A stretch of 64,000 nucleotides of DNA, taken from positions 496,001 to 560,000 of the forward strand of contig CADCXA010000065.1 of NCBI GenBank assembly GCA_902806565.1, written 5' to 3'. Position numbers and translations under genes: made by a program. The stretch comes from Hypoxylon rubiginosum. Its lineage: Eukaryota > Ascomycota > Sordariomycetes > Xylariales > Hypoxylaceae. Of this stretch, positions 11,977 to 23,179 are shown in pieces (within the stretch, counting starts at the first letter, position 1; each line of letters opens with the position of its first letter). The notes beneath the pieces were generated by a model, which did no database searches, was not told the DNA's origin, and saw only the letters and a program-made list of their open reading frames with translations.

Positions 11977-13914
11977 CTACGATTCTGCCGGACTCTCGCG
12001 TTCTAGCTCGTAGAAGAGTAGATAGACTTCTCGCTGCATGCCTAGCACCTCGCTCGTCTTAGCTTCTTTGATTTTTTCGTCACTGATCCGCCACCATCGA
12101 TCATTTTGTTTCCGGCGTTTTGGCTTGCCTCCCTTTGGCGCTGACGTAGGGGCCTGTCCGTTAGCGGTAGCGGGGGCGACAGGCGTCTTGCCAGCTGGAC
12201 TGCTCGGTCTGCTGTTCCTGACCGAATTCGACAGCCTGGATACAGTCGACCGAGCGGAAGCGGTAACCGACTTGAGGCTGATACCGTCTGACTCGCGGTC
12301 CTTAACAGACGGGAGGGGAGGGCTGCGGCGGGATGATGATCGGCTATTAGCAGCCGGGGAAGCCTGCGGTGTCGAATCCGTCGAAGGCCGAGGTAGAGCA
12401 TCGACTGAGTGATTCGATGAACTAGTGCCTGAAGATAAACCCAGATCTGGTGTCGATGCTATCGGACTGGGATCTCCTGATCTTGGCAACGCGGTAACTC
12501 GAGGAGTCGAAGCTGGACTTGGTGTAGCCGATTTGGTAAAGACGCCGGACGCCTGGAAGGCATTCGGTGTGGAGAATGGAAGGGATACGTTCTGTCGGCG
12601 GAAGGACTCGTAGTGGCCGCTGTGATGGCTGCCTTTATGGGTAACTGTGCCAAGTAATTTGTACTTCTTGCTGTTTAATAAGCCGCCCATCAGCAGCTTT
12701 TCAGGGAACGAGACCTTGGCCGAATTCTTCTGCGAGATACTGTTATATATGGATCTAGAAAGATGGATAGCCATGACTTTAGGGAAGCCCGTAAGCCGCG
12801 TGTACTTTGCAATCCTACACGCCGGTGCGTCTCGCATAGGCGGCAATTCGACGTCCGGTGGGGGCTTCTCAGGGTCGGTATCGATGGCATGTTGTAATTT
12901 TGCGATGGCGTCTTGGGTGGTATTCTTGAAACTCTCCGAAGTAGATCGCGCCAGCTGCATCTCTAACAAACCTCTCGCATGCACTAGGCGACACTTGTCG
13001 CACTTGAAATCGTCGATGTACTCGGTCTTAAAAAGGCCATCCAGGCAGGCATTGAGCGACGTCGAGCTTGACTGCGGTACGTTTAGCGTCAGGGTACAGA
13101 AAGTGCTTTCCGTCGGCTTCGGTTTGAAACCGCACTTCTGACACTCGATCTGGCTTTCGTATTTACCCTCCATGGGAAACCCATCTTCATCCTCGCCTCT
13201 TGCTATAAGAGTGTCCGTCTCCGTCTTGGGAGTTTCCTCGGCTGATTGTGCAGTATTCGTGCTTCCATTTCCGTTGATCGCTAGTTTTGCTAGTCGTTCC
13301 TCGACAGCTTCTCCATCTATCGGTGCTGACTTGCCCGTCATCGAGGCGCCATCTCCCTTGCCCCTGGCGGCCTTTCGAGCTCTCCTCCCGGCGTGATATT
13401 CGTCGCACAAACGTTCGGCTACGACCTGGAGAAATTCCTGTGCATCTTGCTGCTGCCTACTGATACGCTGCTTGAAGGCATTCTCTAACACTCGAATAAA
13501 AGGACCGGCCGAGATGGTCTTCTTGTAAATAGGCCGTTCATTAAGGGCGTCGAGGACGTCCTTCAGGCCCCTAGTGACGAGACCCGCTTGCAGACCCTGA
13601 GTTTTCCATTCGGGGTTGTTCTTATATGCAGGGTCGGACACCACTTCTTGATACACCCACGCTTCGTCTATCTTTCTTCGGTGGTTTTCTCTGATTAGGT
13701 AAATTCGGAGATCGGTAAGGCCAGCGAGGGCTTGGAGGACGGAGTTGATGAAGCAATCGTTTGCAAGGTTCGTGAGGCCGACGACACCCTTCTTGCGCGT
13801 CGAGTTCGAATCGCTATCTAAGACGAAGTTGGGGGCGAAGACGTAGAAGAGGGTAATGGCAGCAAGAGATGCGCCGGCGGCGTAGGTGGCGACGGTTAGC
13901 GGTTTCTCAGGCAT
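11977..13914 (-). CDS. Ubiquitin-specific protease (USP/UCH family), membrane-anchored
   Basis: A single 645-residue exon. The N-terminus has one hydrophobic helix (about residues 7-28, YAAGASLAAITLFYVFAP), so the enzyme is probably tail-out in an organelle or ER membrane, as in the Ubp1/USP30 type. The Cys box GLTNLANDCFINS places the nucleophile at C54; the usual GNTC is ANDC here, keeping the oxyanion asparagine. A QQDAQEFLQ block follows. Zinc-ribbon-like CxxC pairs occur in ECQKCGF and FKCDKC. The His box SHHSGHYESFRR lies near residue 433. A long Ser/Pro-rich insert (PSPASTPRVTALPRSGD onwards) separates it from the closing WWRISD and EVYLLFYELE motifs. USPs remove ubiquitin from substrates. 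The frame continues after the stop (see the extension at 11692-11976). Confidence 0.92.
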   Translation of the reverse strand: MPEKPLTVATYAAGASLAAITLFYVFAPNFVLDSDSNSTRKKGVVGLTNLANDCFINSVLQALAGLTDLRIYLIRENHRRKIDEAWVYQEVVSDPAYKNNPEWKTQGLQAGLVTRGLKDVLDALNERPIYKKTISAGPFIRVLENAFKQRISRQQQDAQEFLQVVAERLCDEYHAGRRARKAARGKGDGASMTGKSAPIDGEAVEERLAKLAINGNGSTNTAQSAEETPKTETDTLIARGEDEDGFPMEGKYESQIECQKCGFKPKPTESTFCTLTLNVPQSSSTSLNACLDGLFKTEYIDDFKCDKCRLVHARGLLEMQLARSTSESFKNTTQDAIAKLQHAIDTDPEKPPPDVELPPMRDAPACRIAKYTRLTGFPKVMAIHLSRSIYNSISQKNSAKVSFPEKLLMGGLLNSKKYKLLGTVTHKGSHHSGHYESFRRQNVSLPFSTPNAFQASGVFTKSATPSPASTPRVTALPRSGDPSPIASTPDLGLSSGTSSSNHSVDALPRPSTDSTPQASPAANSRSSSRRSPPLPSVKDRESDGISLKSVTASARSTVSRLSNSVRNSRPSSPAGKTPVAPATANGQAPTSAPKGGKPKRRKQNDRWWRISDEKIKEAKTSEVLGMQREVYLLFYELERESPAES

Positions 13915-14190
13915 GATCGAGTACCGATGCCTCCGTTCTATGTCTCAAACTCGGGCTCGATCCGTGTCGTCCCCGCCCTACCGACGACGGACGCCGCGCC
14001 GTATAACTTTGTAGTGCGTGTCTGGTACGTGTATCAATGCTAAGGAATGGCGAGTGGCAGAGAGGGCAATGTTGACCATGGAGGATTGGTATATAATCCG
14101 CAACTTGGGCTCATAGCTGGAATTCCAAAAAAGGTATCAGATGGGCGAAGGTTGAGGTGAACAAGCTAGGGCGGTTTGATATGAAGATTG

Positions 14191-14250
14191 GTGGGTGTGG
14201 GTATGGGCGTGGGTATGGGCGTAGGCGTGGGCGTTGGCGTTGGCGTTGAA
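14191..14250 (+). repeat. Degenerate G-rich hexamer tandem repeat
   Basis: About ten units drift between GGGTAT, GGGCGT, GGCGTT and GGTGTG. The strand asymmetry (G-rich plus strand, no A tracts) is compatible with G-quadruplex formation, which is inference. Confidence 0.75.
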
Positions 14251-14443
14251 GGGCAGAAGGGGTGGGTTGTCGAGGCGCAGGGATATTTTTGGCTGACCGG
14301 TACGGAGAACAGAAGATGGAGAAGAAGCAGCACGGAAGATTTTATGAACAGGGATAATGGTTGCTTCGCTGTTCGGGATTAAGGCCACAGGATAGGTACA
14401 ACAGACAGGGAGAAATCTGCACCTACATGTAGGTATCGGTACT

Positions 14444-14488
14444 GTACGTGAGGTACATGAGGTACATGAGGTACATGAGGTACATGAG
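14444..14488 (+). repeat. Five tandem copies of a 9-bp unit (GTACATGAG)
   Basis: One diverged unit (GTACGTGAG) is followed by four perfect copies of GTACATGAG. It lies in non-coding DNA upstream of the USP gene. Perfect recent copies make it a likely length-variable minisatellite. Confidence 0.9.
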
Positions 14489-16014
14489 GCTAAGCATCGT
14501 ACATGTGTCCCGGTATTCTGGTGCACGATATATCATTCCAAGGGTTGCCGATAGCTGAGACATTCAATTGCAATTGCGTCACATTCTGCAAGTTGGTGGT
14601 GTTAGAGCATGGAACATAATAATAAAGATCAGGTAAAATGTCAGAATTCAAAAACTCTCAGTTTACCAGTTAGATTTTTACTACGGAGTAGAGAGGAATT
14701 ATTTCATTAAATGGAATGAAATGCACTGTACAGAATTCGGGGTCTTGTAACTACCCGACATATGTAAATGTACTCCATAAATCGGTCAAGGTTAACGGAA
14801 ATGCCGGTCTTGGCGCAACTATGAAGCATAAAACCCTAGTACTTTACTAACAGATTCTAGTAGTTGTCCCACCTTTTCAATGATACTACAGTACATGGCT
14901 CATCGCTAGAAAACGGGCCGCCATCGCATAACTCAGGTCCCTTCTAGAAAAAGGGGGGTCGATAAAATCAAATTGATTCAGATAGCGTTGCATTTTTTGC
15001 GCAGTTACATCGATTCAAGCTACCGAATCTCTCTCCTTGGCCGCCATCGACCCGGCTTTGCCCACCTCCCTTCCCATCTGCCATCTTGCCCATCCACATC
15101 CAATATCTTTAGCCTTGCTGTCCCACGTGTATTCTACTCCAACAGGAAATGATTCATGGTCGATATGAACAATAACGGCAGGTTGATGCAAGCAACCCGG
15201 GCGAAGCAACGTGAAGGAATCCCTTAGAATAGAATACCCCATACCTAGGTACAATACTTAGGTACGATACATGCCAATGAGAGCAACTCGGCTAGGAGAC
15301 CGAGTGCTATATCCCACCTCCAATTACAAATCTCTACCTAGCCATAGGCATAAACTAGAGGTAACGTAACCCCAACCCAATCGCGACTTTACCAAGATCA
15401 AGCATCCCTCCACCGTCTCCACGCGGGATTTTTTCTTTATGCGGGGATATTCCCCGTATACTAGACCTTAGGTAAACGGCAGTGTAGCACGCATTGCGAG
15501 TCGCGACTAGAACCCCGCAAGTTCAGCTGAAGCAGAGACTCTACTATGTAACAGCCTATCTTGTCTAATGCTCAACATGAAACGAACTACACTGTATAAT
15601 ACTACATACTAGGTACTAGTGGAAGGCTTGTGTGATGAAAAGGGGGTGGTAGAGATTCTACCTTAAGCACCTACGTAGGTATTCTGGTGATTCGAGATGT
15701 ATTAGCTACCTACAATTAAGGAGGCGTGAGACAGTATCTCACTGTCCAGTTGCGGAGCACTGTTGATATTCTTGTACCACAGTTGCGATCCGCGTAGCAT
15801 ACTACTGCTCCCTAAGACAGGAGGATTGTGTTCTGCGACTTCATCGACGCAAGTCGCATACTCCCTCCAATATAAAGATCGATCCTTCGGTCTGTCATGA
15901 CCGAGTACCGTTTGTTCTGAGGATAAACCTCCACATTGATCAAGCCTTCTTCCTAATCATAACAGAGTTGTTCCCCATTATATGGTTGGCCCCGTGGCAT
16001 CGGCTTTGGCGGCT

Positions 16015-16968
16015 TCATTCCAGTTCGTTATCCTGCTCATCGCTTCCCAAGTCCCAGAGCTCTCCGGCCAAAGCAGTGCGTCGCCAAAAGCCGCCATTAA
16101 AGTTTTCCATCGGAACCAGATGCTTCGTAACGAAAAAGCAGCCCTTGCTTGTCTTCTCTGCCCATTGACGGCATGGCACAAACCATTGCTGTAAGTAGAA
16201 GGGGTGGTCTAGAACTACTGCCACGACTTTAACAGGTTCCTTCGATTGCTGTTGGCGTAATTCGAAGGACAAGTGGGAGAAGATAACGTCTGACGAAATG
16301 TTCGTCTTCATGACGACTATATGTTCGATAGAGGGGAAGTTGGGAAGATTGTGAGCATCTGTGTACCAGGACAAGGTGCCGTAAATTCCCAGTCGTTTAA
16401 GGGCCGGTAATACCTCCGTAGAGTCAGATCTGGGGAAGTCGGCGGTGCGGGCGACGAGGTTGAAGAAGCTAATATCGCAAATAAGCTCTTCCAGATTGAC
16501 CATGCTGAGAATCCCTCTAGTTATGGCATCATTTGCGGGCTCGTGTTCGCGGACGCCAAGCGGGAGGGGGAGTTTCCACTCCAGGGTCGCTCGCCGAAGG
16601 GATGGGCCAATATGGTTGAACAGTATGTAGACTGGGAAGCGCGACCCTGGCGTATTAGGGATGCAGAGAAAGAGGTCGGTGATGCCCTGGAAGACACTGG
16701 GACTGTTCGATGTCCACTTCCATGATTGGAGGCAACGGGCGAAGCAGGCTACACGGCGCGGATTCGCGATGTACAGGCAGTGCTGCTTTAATTTCTTGGT
16801 GGCTTCCTCGTGAGTTGCGCGCGAGACGGTACTGAATGCTAGGAGGATCTGCGTAGCGGGATGCGATTGAGGGATGATAGCATTCTCGTTTGTCAGTAGT
16901 AGGCATGTCATCACTTTGAATACCAACTCAAGAGGAATACGCATCTGCTGGGGCTGGAGTTCGGCCAT
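16015..16968 (-). CDS. F-box-like protein, hypothetical
   Basis: A single 317-residue exon with an ATG start. The N-terminal MRIPLELVFKVMTCLL resembles the start of fungal F-box-like proteins (LPxELxxxI pattern), followed by a region (ILLAFSTVSRATHEEATKKL) with the usual shape of such proteins in sordariomycetes. The remainder has regularly spaced hydrophobic segments but no clear leucine-rich repeat. If it is an F-box adaptor it would recruit substrates to an SCF ubiquitin ligase, but the F-box is weak and the role is inference. Flanks on both sides are gene-free for more than 1.5 kb. Confidence 0.7.
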   Translation of the reverse strand: MAELQPQQMRIPLELVFKVMTCLLLTNENAIIPQSHPATQILLAFSTVSRATHEEATKKLKQHCLYIANPRRVACFARCLQSWKWTSNSPSVFQGITDLFLCIPNTPGSRFPVYILFNHIGPSLRRATLEWKLPLPLGVREHEPANDAITRGILSMVNLEELICDISFFNLVARTADFPRSDSTEVLPALKRLGIYGTLSWYTDAHNLPNFPSIEHIVVMKTNISSDVIFSHLSFELRQQQSKEPVKVVAVVLDHPFYLQQWFVPCRQWAEKTSKGCFFVTKHLVPMENFNGGFWRRTALAGELWDLGSDEQDNELE

Positions 16969-18488
16969 CTTGAATGGGTAATTGATTAATTGGCCTTGTA
17001 GAAAGGTTGGTGTATGAAAATACCAAGCTAGGGCAGATGAATTTATTGTTCAAGATGATGAAGGTTGTGGGTTGCTAGATATTAAACATGGCTTCCTTTT
17101 TGAATTCAACGGTACATTAATGGGTCCATCGACGGGAGTTTGGCGGGAGTACGAAAGATGCAGTTGAATGGTAGTCGACAGTGATGACTCTAAGCCATAG
17201 ACGTTACCTATGCATTCGCTGTGCCGACGAGGGTGTGTTTAGTTGCCGTTATGTCCCGTCATGTCCCGTTAAACGATTCTATACACGCCGTCTTGTAGTA
17301 TGAACAAAAGTCTTATCATTTAGACTCTAGACAACCTGCCAAGTTCAACGTAGAGAATTGATTAAATGATATTCAGTCCAAGAATTCCCTCTTATCCTAA
17401 GCTCCATAGTAGGAGGTGTAGAGTCCTGAGAGCGTATTAAGGGACTATATTAGTTCCTGCGTTAAACAATGTATGCACATCCGTAGCATCTCGTGCGGGA
17501 GCTCTGCAAGAGATGGAGCTGGGCTGTTTTTTCTTTCGTTCTACTTGGTTATAGATAGGACTGCATGAAAGAGACCTCAAGCAAATGTAAGAAGCGGGTT
17601 AGTTAGCCTCCCAAATAATTGCACATTGCCTAACTCTTCAAGTGGTAATTATAATATCATAATCACGTATGACTTCTATTATCACCTAGTTACCAGATAC
17701 CTGAGTAGGTAGTTAAGTAACTGCTCAGGGGGTATAAGATTTCATTTATTTGGCGATTATGATGTCTAAAATGGTAGAGGAAATAGATTAGAGGTCCAAA
17801 TTGTCTCTTGCGTAATTGCCTCTAAAAACTTTTAAACATAAAACTCGACCTATTTCTAGCCATAACAGAGATTGCAGTAGACTATTCTATGATATCACTT
17901 CCTAAGATCAATCTACGATACTTATTAAGGTCACGTTAGAGTACAGTAACTTTCTTGGTTTGCGTGAAAGAGAAATAAGCTGTAACATCAAGTTCCACAT
18001 TAGCCGAAAACTTATCCCTGTTTCATTACGTTAGATGCTTAGAGTTCCAAGAATATGGTGGTCTTGTGTGCTACCCGGAATAGCCCACATCATAGCTGTA
18101 TCCAGGACTCACGTTCTTTGCCAGCTTGGTATCATGGATATTTCCTATCTAGTCGTGTCTGTTTTACTTGATTTTGGATCCTGATGATTGTAACGAGGCC
18201 TGAGGAAAGAACCAATGAAAATGATACGCATAGCTACCCCTAGGTATCGAACGACGATAATACCCTGATTAAGGCGTTTCTAGACTTTGTTGACAGTTGG
18301 CAGTTCCATTTTGCACAAGCCAATGACCAAGTTAGTCTCAAAGGGAGATGGCAATGAGACATGTTGGAGGATGTTTAATAAGAATCAGACGGCATGAGAG
18401 TTGCGGTGACCGGGATTCGTGTATATAAAGATGTAATTTCATTAATAGGTCTATGGATCTCGACATATGTTCTAATCATACACCATTA

Positions 18489-18539
<51 letters not shown>

Positions 18540-18592
18540 GACACGCGCAAAGAGAGATAACTTAGCCCTTTGTTGAAAACATCAATAAAATC
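16969..18592. other. Intergenic region with an AC microsatellite
   Basis: No open frame has protein character. The stretch is AT-rich, with TACCTGAGTAGGTA-like motifs near 17697 and the AC repeat at its 3' end just upstream of the deaminase gene. Confidence 0.55.
18491..18534 (+). repeat. (AC)22 dinucleotide microsatellite
   Basis: An uninterrupted AC run ends about 60 bases before the start codon of the deaminase gene, so it lies in the promoter or 5' UTR, where length variation could alter expression (inference). Confidence 0.95.
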
Positions 18593-20224
18593 ATGTCCAA
18601 AGAGCATTCAGTTGCTATTGCTTCTCAGGGACAAGACATAAAGGCGCCTGATCATGCAGTAGGAAACGCCAAAATTCAAGGAGGAAATACTGTCGAAAAC
18701 GTGCCTCCTGAAGAATTTGACGCACTTGGATTCTATTCTAGGGCGTACATAATTTGGGCCAAATTTATTCAACAGCAAGAAGATGTGCTACACTCGCTTA
18801 GGCATAGTAACATCAAAAAGTCTACGGAGGTCAAACCACGTGCTCTCTCTGTTTACCACGGTGTTGACGTACCGAAGAGCATGGATACTGCAAGCCCGGA
18901 GCACGCCCTTGTCAACTCCTTTGCTCTCCTTTTGTCTACGAGTCGGAACTCTACCGAGCCATATTTGACAGGAACGCCGTCGGCTTCAGAAGTTACTGCA
19001 ACAGCACTCCGGATATTCGGCCCTACGACCGGTGAAGGGGGATTCAAATACACCCTATACATTGCGAAGAACGGAGACATTAGCAACGAAGATGACAAGT
19101 TGATAAAGTCAATGAAAGATTGGATGAATTGGGAAGGTGGAAATGAATGCACTGATCCTCGCAACCAAGACTGGAGTCTTGTTACGACGCACATTTCTGA
19201 TAGAATCCAATCTTACCTGGGTTTTAGCGACAATGATAAATTCAGCAAATGTAATCGCCTATTCCAAAGAGCACGTTTTGATATCCCCACCGGGGATACC
19301 AATACCTTGTCATTTCTCTCGGCTTTACGCGACCTTCTTGTCAAGATCAAGCCTATCAAGAATGAAGTTTCTTCCAATTCAAGTTCCCAGGATACTATTT
19401 TAATCCTGTGCTACGAGTTTACTCGGGATTATGCAGACGATATTAGCCGTTTAATGGCATACCTGAAGAGATCTCGTGGACGTGGAGACCACATCCTGTT
19501 TGTAATTAACGGCATAGAAAAGCTGGCCAAGATCCCTCGAGCGTTTGGCGACCTCTTTAAGTTTCGGAAATCATGCATTACGAAGGATAAGGATTATTTC
19601 GACATAGCCCCGGTTCCTAAATGTGATAGTGCTCCGGAATGTCATCCAGGCATGTCTAACGTCAAATCATACATTAAGGAACTTGAGAGGAACCCAACGT
19701 ATGATCACATTAAACAGGAATTAGGAAAAGTAATTAGGGATATCAAACCTCAATGGACGACGGTACATTGTGAAATTAAGGTGCTCAACTATATCCTTGA
19801 ACAAGCGACTAAAAAGGAGTTTGAGCTTCGAGAAATGTATGGTTTCATCGGGTGTTCAAAAAGGCCATGCTATCTATGTGCTGGAACGATCAATCTTGGG
19901 ACTTCCTTCGAAGTGGCTGCTTCTCACTGGAAACTGTATAGTGCGTGGGGGCTTCCCAAAGCTCTTCTACAAAATGAGAAAATTGTCAATGCACTATCGT
20001 CACTTTGGTATAGGATGGACGAGACTTTGAAGGATGAGATCTTACGCCCACGCGAGGAAAACTCCATCATAGAGAATGAATGGATTGACTGGGATTGGAA
20101 TCCTGCGCTCGTTCCAGAATCTCCGGTATTTACTTACTCTCAAGCAAACCACCGAGAAGCACCGAGTGCAGAGGATCTCGAAAGAGTTAAAAGGGAGTTG
20201 GAGCATCTTGAGTTACTAGACTAA
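18593..20224 (+). CDS. OTT_1508-like fungal nucleic-acid deaminase family protein
   Basis: A single 543-residue exon with an ATG start. The C-terminal third carries a complete zinc-dependent deaminase signature: VHCEIKVLNYIL gives H392-x-E394, and CSKRPCYLCAGTI gives C426 and C429, a spacing normal for the fold. The motif context (HCE then GCSKRPCYLC) matches the OTT_1508-like deaminase family, described by comparative genomics in fungi and in Orientia/Wolbachia and proposed to be nucleic-acid deaminases derived from bacterial toxin or conflict systems. The N-terminal 380 residues form an all-fungal helper region without a recognised motif. After the deaminase core comes a helical and acidic tail. 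Substrate (DNA, RNA or nucleotide) and role (defence, mutation, editing) are unknown. No intron, low GC and isolation in gene-poor DNA fit an accessory gene. Confidence 0.8.
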   Translation: MSKEHSVAIASQGQDIKAPDHAVGNAKIQGGNTVENVPPEEFDALGFYSRAYIIWAKFIQQQEDVLHSLRHSNIKKSTEVKPRALSVYHGVDVPKSMDTASPEHALVNSFALLLSTSRNSTEPYLTGTPSASEVTATALRIFGPTTGEGGFKYTLYIAKNGDISNEDDKLIKSMKDWMNWEGGNECTDPRNQDWSLVTTHISDRIQSYLGFSDNDKFSKCNRLFQRARFDIPTGDTNTLSFLSALRDLLVKIKPIKNEVSSNSSSQDTILILCYEFTRDYADDISRLMAYLKRSRGRGDHILFVINGIEKLAKIPRAFGDLFKFRKSCITKDKDYFDIAPVPKCDSAPECHPGMSNVKSYIKELERNPTYDHIKQELGKVIRDIKPQWTTVHCEIKVLNYILEQATKKEFELREMYGFIGCSKRPCYLCAGTINLGTSFEVAASHWKLYSAWGLPKALLQNEKIVNALSSLWYRMDETLKDEILRPREENSIIENEWIDWDWNPALVPESPVFTYSQANHREAPSAEDLERVKRELEHLELLD

Positions 20225-21051
20225 ATAATGCAGGACATACACACAGGCTATATTAAGGGATTGGCGTAGTTACGGGGAACAAAAGGAGCAAAGGGGGGTT
20301 GGGAGGGAAGGGCTATACGTTCATTCAAATTGTGGTAACAGGTTTCGAATAACTGATTCTCAACTAAGGTAGACTATAATTTGCACTCGTTTAACTCTGC
20401 AGCTCTTCTAACTGAGGAACTAAAAATTTGTTGTACCGGTTAATCATTGACAATACTGAAACGCCTTGGGAAGTGAGTAAAAAGTATTGAGCTGGTTTTT
20501 GATTTTGGCCAAGATGTATGACTGGTCAACCCTAATGCGGTGGGCCATACAAAAATTTGATGACATAATATTTTATCTGCCCTATAACTGTCCTATAATA
20601 CAGGGACCTAATTGCTGGAGGTCACAGATAACCTTAACCACGGCTTAATAACGGCTCAACAATGGCTTTGCGTACACCCAAATACGTACTAGAATCGATA
20701 GATAATTATTGCAATTAAACTACAATTAAATTATACTTAGGAATGAGCTAGATATATGGGAAAAGCCTAAGTATACGCCCTATAAATATAGGGAGCTTAG
20801 TGCCGAGTCCCGCTATAGTTACAGTGAGTTACAGCGCATACCCTCTATAACTTAAGATTATGTCATCAATTTTCAGACGCCACGCATTTAGGTAAGGGGT
20901 GAAGCATGGAGGGGTACGGACAAGCCGTCATCCCTTAGGTACCAGGCATGGTATAAGATAACTGATGTCCTCATAAATTGGACGTGTTGGCCCGTCTTTC
21001 CTCTGAACCAGCTACTACTGCTGAGCGTGAAACCTAACCCATCAGACTGCC
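20225..21051. other. AT-rich intergenic region
   Basis: No gene is visible. The sequence is AT-rich with short tracts such as TATAAATATAGGGAGC near 20800; nothing more can be supported. Confidence 0.5.
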
Positions 21052-22094
21052 ATGGCTTCCAATGATAGCTACGTTTTTACTCGAGATATTCTCGACAATT
21101 CTCGGTTTGTTCCCCTATCGTAATTGCTCATACCTTTCCATGGCGTTAGAACTGACCGGCGTGTTTTTTTCTCAACCTCCTCAGTCTCAATCTGATGCAC
21201 AAACACTATGTGAAGGATTTCGGATACCTTATCCACCCGAGAATCCCTACGGAGCAGGAGAACCTACGAGTTGCAGATATCGGCACAGGGACAGCGTGAG
21301 TGACCGTAGACAACCGATAGTGTACAGAGTTGACAGATCTTACTCCTGAAGGATCTGGCTGCTCGACGCGTACGATGAACTCCCCAAATCCACCCGTTTC
21401 GATGGATTGGATATCTCGTTTGAAGCGGCACTTCCACCCCATCTTCTTCCCTCCAACATCACCTTCACGAAATGGAACGTCAAGGACCCGGTGCCCGATG
21501 AGTTTCTTGGTGTCTTTGATATCATTCATATCCGTTTCTTTATCTTTGTTCTGCTGAAGGAGGAAGTTCCGGCTGCCGTGGACAAGTTCTTCGCGATGTT
21601 AAGTACCCCTGACAGGTACCCGCGTACCCTTGAAACGCACCGTCATGCTAACCAGGCCTATTTTGACTACAGAGCCGGGAGGCTATCTGCAATGGCTTGA
21701 CTCGGACAATACCACCGTACGCACCGAACGGCCGACGCCTCAGGGTCAGCCGGAGAACTTGCACGAGAATGAGACGACAAGCTTGGACCAATTGATGGGT
21801 GTCTTGAAGTCGCAAGAACCACGCTTGAATCCAAAATGGGTCCCAGAATTACCCGATTTCTTCTCGGGGAGTGGCTTAGTGGATGTGGAGACAGAGGTTC
21901 ATGACTCGCCACCTCATCTGGGGTTCTTGGAGCATGAGTGCGGCCTAATAATGCATGAACTCATTGCGCGACAGACCCAAAATGAGAAGATGGCTAAGGA
22001 AGTTCAAAGGCTTCTACCATTTGTAATGGAAGAAACTCGAAAGGGGTTTTACCTGACCACTACCAAGTATTGTGTCACGGGAAGGAAGCCTTGA
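21052..22094 (+). CDS. SAM-dependent methyltransferase, LaeA/UMTA-like class
   Basis: Four exons (21052-21104, 21185-21295, 21352-21602, 21673-22094) encode 278 residues. The start MASNDSYVFTRDILDNSRLN is followed across intron 1 by LMHKHYVKDFGYLIHP, the usual entry of this fungal family. Motif I is VADIGTGTAIWLL, motif II lies in FDGLDISFEAALPP, and KPGGYLQWLD spans the third intron. Substrates of most relatives are secondary metabolites; LaeA itself is a regulator. The neighbouring receptor, MFS and EthD genes fit a metabolite cluster, though no synthase is intact nearby. A second member of the family starts at the right edge of the window (63810). Confidence 0.88.
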
Positions 22095-23179
22095 GAAAGC
22101 AGATTGCAACACGGTTGCGCGGATAGGGGCTTATTGAAACCACCCTTGGGCAGTAGTAACGGTAGCGACAATAGAATGTTGATAGTCGTATTCAACGCTC
22201 GAAGGGCGCTATCATCGTGGGCGTATCTAGCGTCTCTCATATGCTTCTTGATGTCATCGAGGTTGCCCTTAAAGTCGTCGCATATGCACATGCTTTTAGG
22301 TGATTATGAGGGCCTGCTCGCACCGCTTGTCTCACACCTACGAAAAATAGAATCCCACATGCCGTCTAGTGATCTGGCTCTGTGAGACAATGGCGTCTGG
22401 AACAGCAGAGGTACGAGTACAAACAAAATTTCACTTGGGAAAATCGCTAACATGATCGGACAGGAGAAGTTGGCTTGCTTGATTCCCGAACCGTAGCCTG
22501 CTTCATAATGCGACATAAAGGCAATGTAGAACAGCATAATTCAATTAACAATTGGAAGTTGACATTCCACACCGGTTGTAATTTATTGCCCAAGATACCT
22601 ATACCAGGTAGGTAGATACAATTGAGAACGTAAGGGGTTTGCAATATGGGGCTCTGGTGCGTTATAGGGCTTTGGTATTATACGTTACAGGGCTTGCAGG
22701 GCTTTAAGTTCCCTATAGCTCACTGTAGTTAGGGATTACGCACAATTCTTGGATGTACGTAAGATATTAAGTAGGGCTGAGGCTATCGCTGGCCCCCATT
22801 CTACATTCTACATTCTCGTGTCACCACACTAACACTATCTCCAACCAGCCTGCATGGGGGCGGCAAATGGCTTCCTAGATGACTGCAGCGGATACTCGGA
22901 GAACTTGGAGAACTCGGCCTTTCGAAGGCATTGTAACCAGACTTTGGCTAATAGTAGGTGACCATGACATGCAAGTCCGTCCAATCGCTACGATAAATGA
23001 CAAAAGGGGTGTCACAGAATATAAGCCAAGACATGGCAAGCATAGTATGGCCCCCATGGGACGATGGCCCCCATGGCCGATCAGGTCTCCTGTACCACTT
23101 CATACTTTGTTTATGAAAATCTGGCCCTGCCCGGCTCCGGATACCATCATTCCTTCTCCCACTCAACAACGAGACCATC
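22095..23179. other. Intergenic region, possible gene remnant on the minus strand
   Basis: A minus-strand frame at 22291-22080 reads with some protein character (NLDDIKKHMRDARYAHDDSA followed by a hydrophobic stretch) but has no convincing start or partner exon. It may be the last exon of a lost gene. Nothing else is supported. Confidence 0.3.

Larger units (their letters stand above)
13915..16014. other. Long intergenic region with simple repeats
   Basis: No gene is supported in these 2.1 kb. The region holds a GGGCGT/GGGTAT hexamer tract (14191-14250), a 9-bp tandem repeat (14444-14488), and copies of the dispersed TACCTAGG-type motif around 15241-15270 and 15600-15690. The first 200 bases should be the USP promoter. 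Confidence 0.55.
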
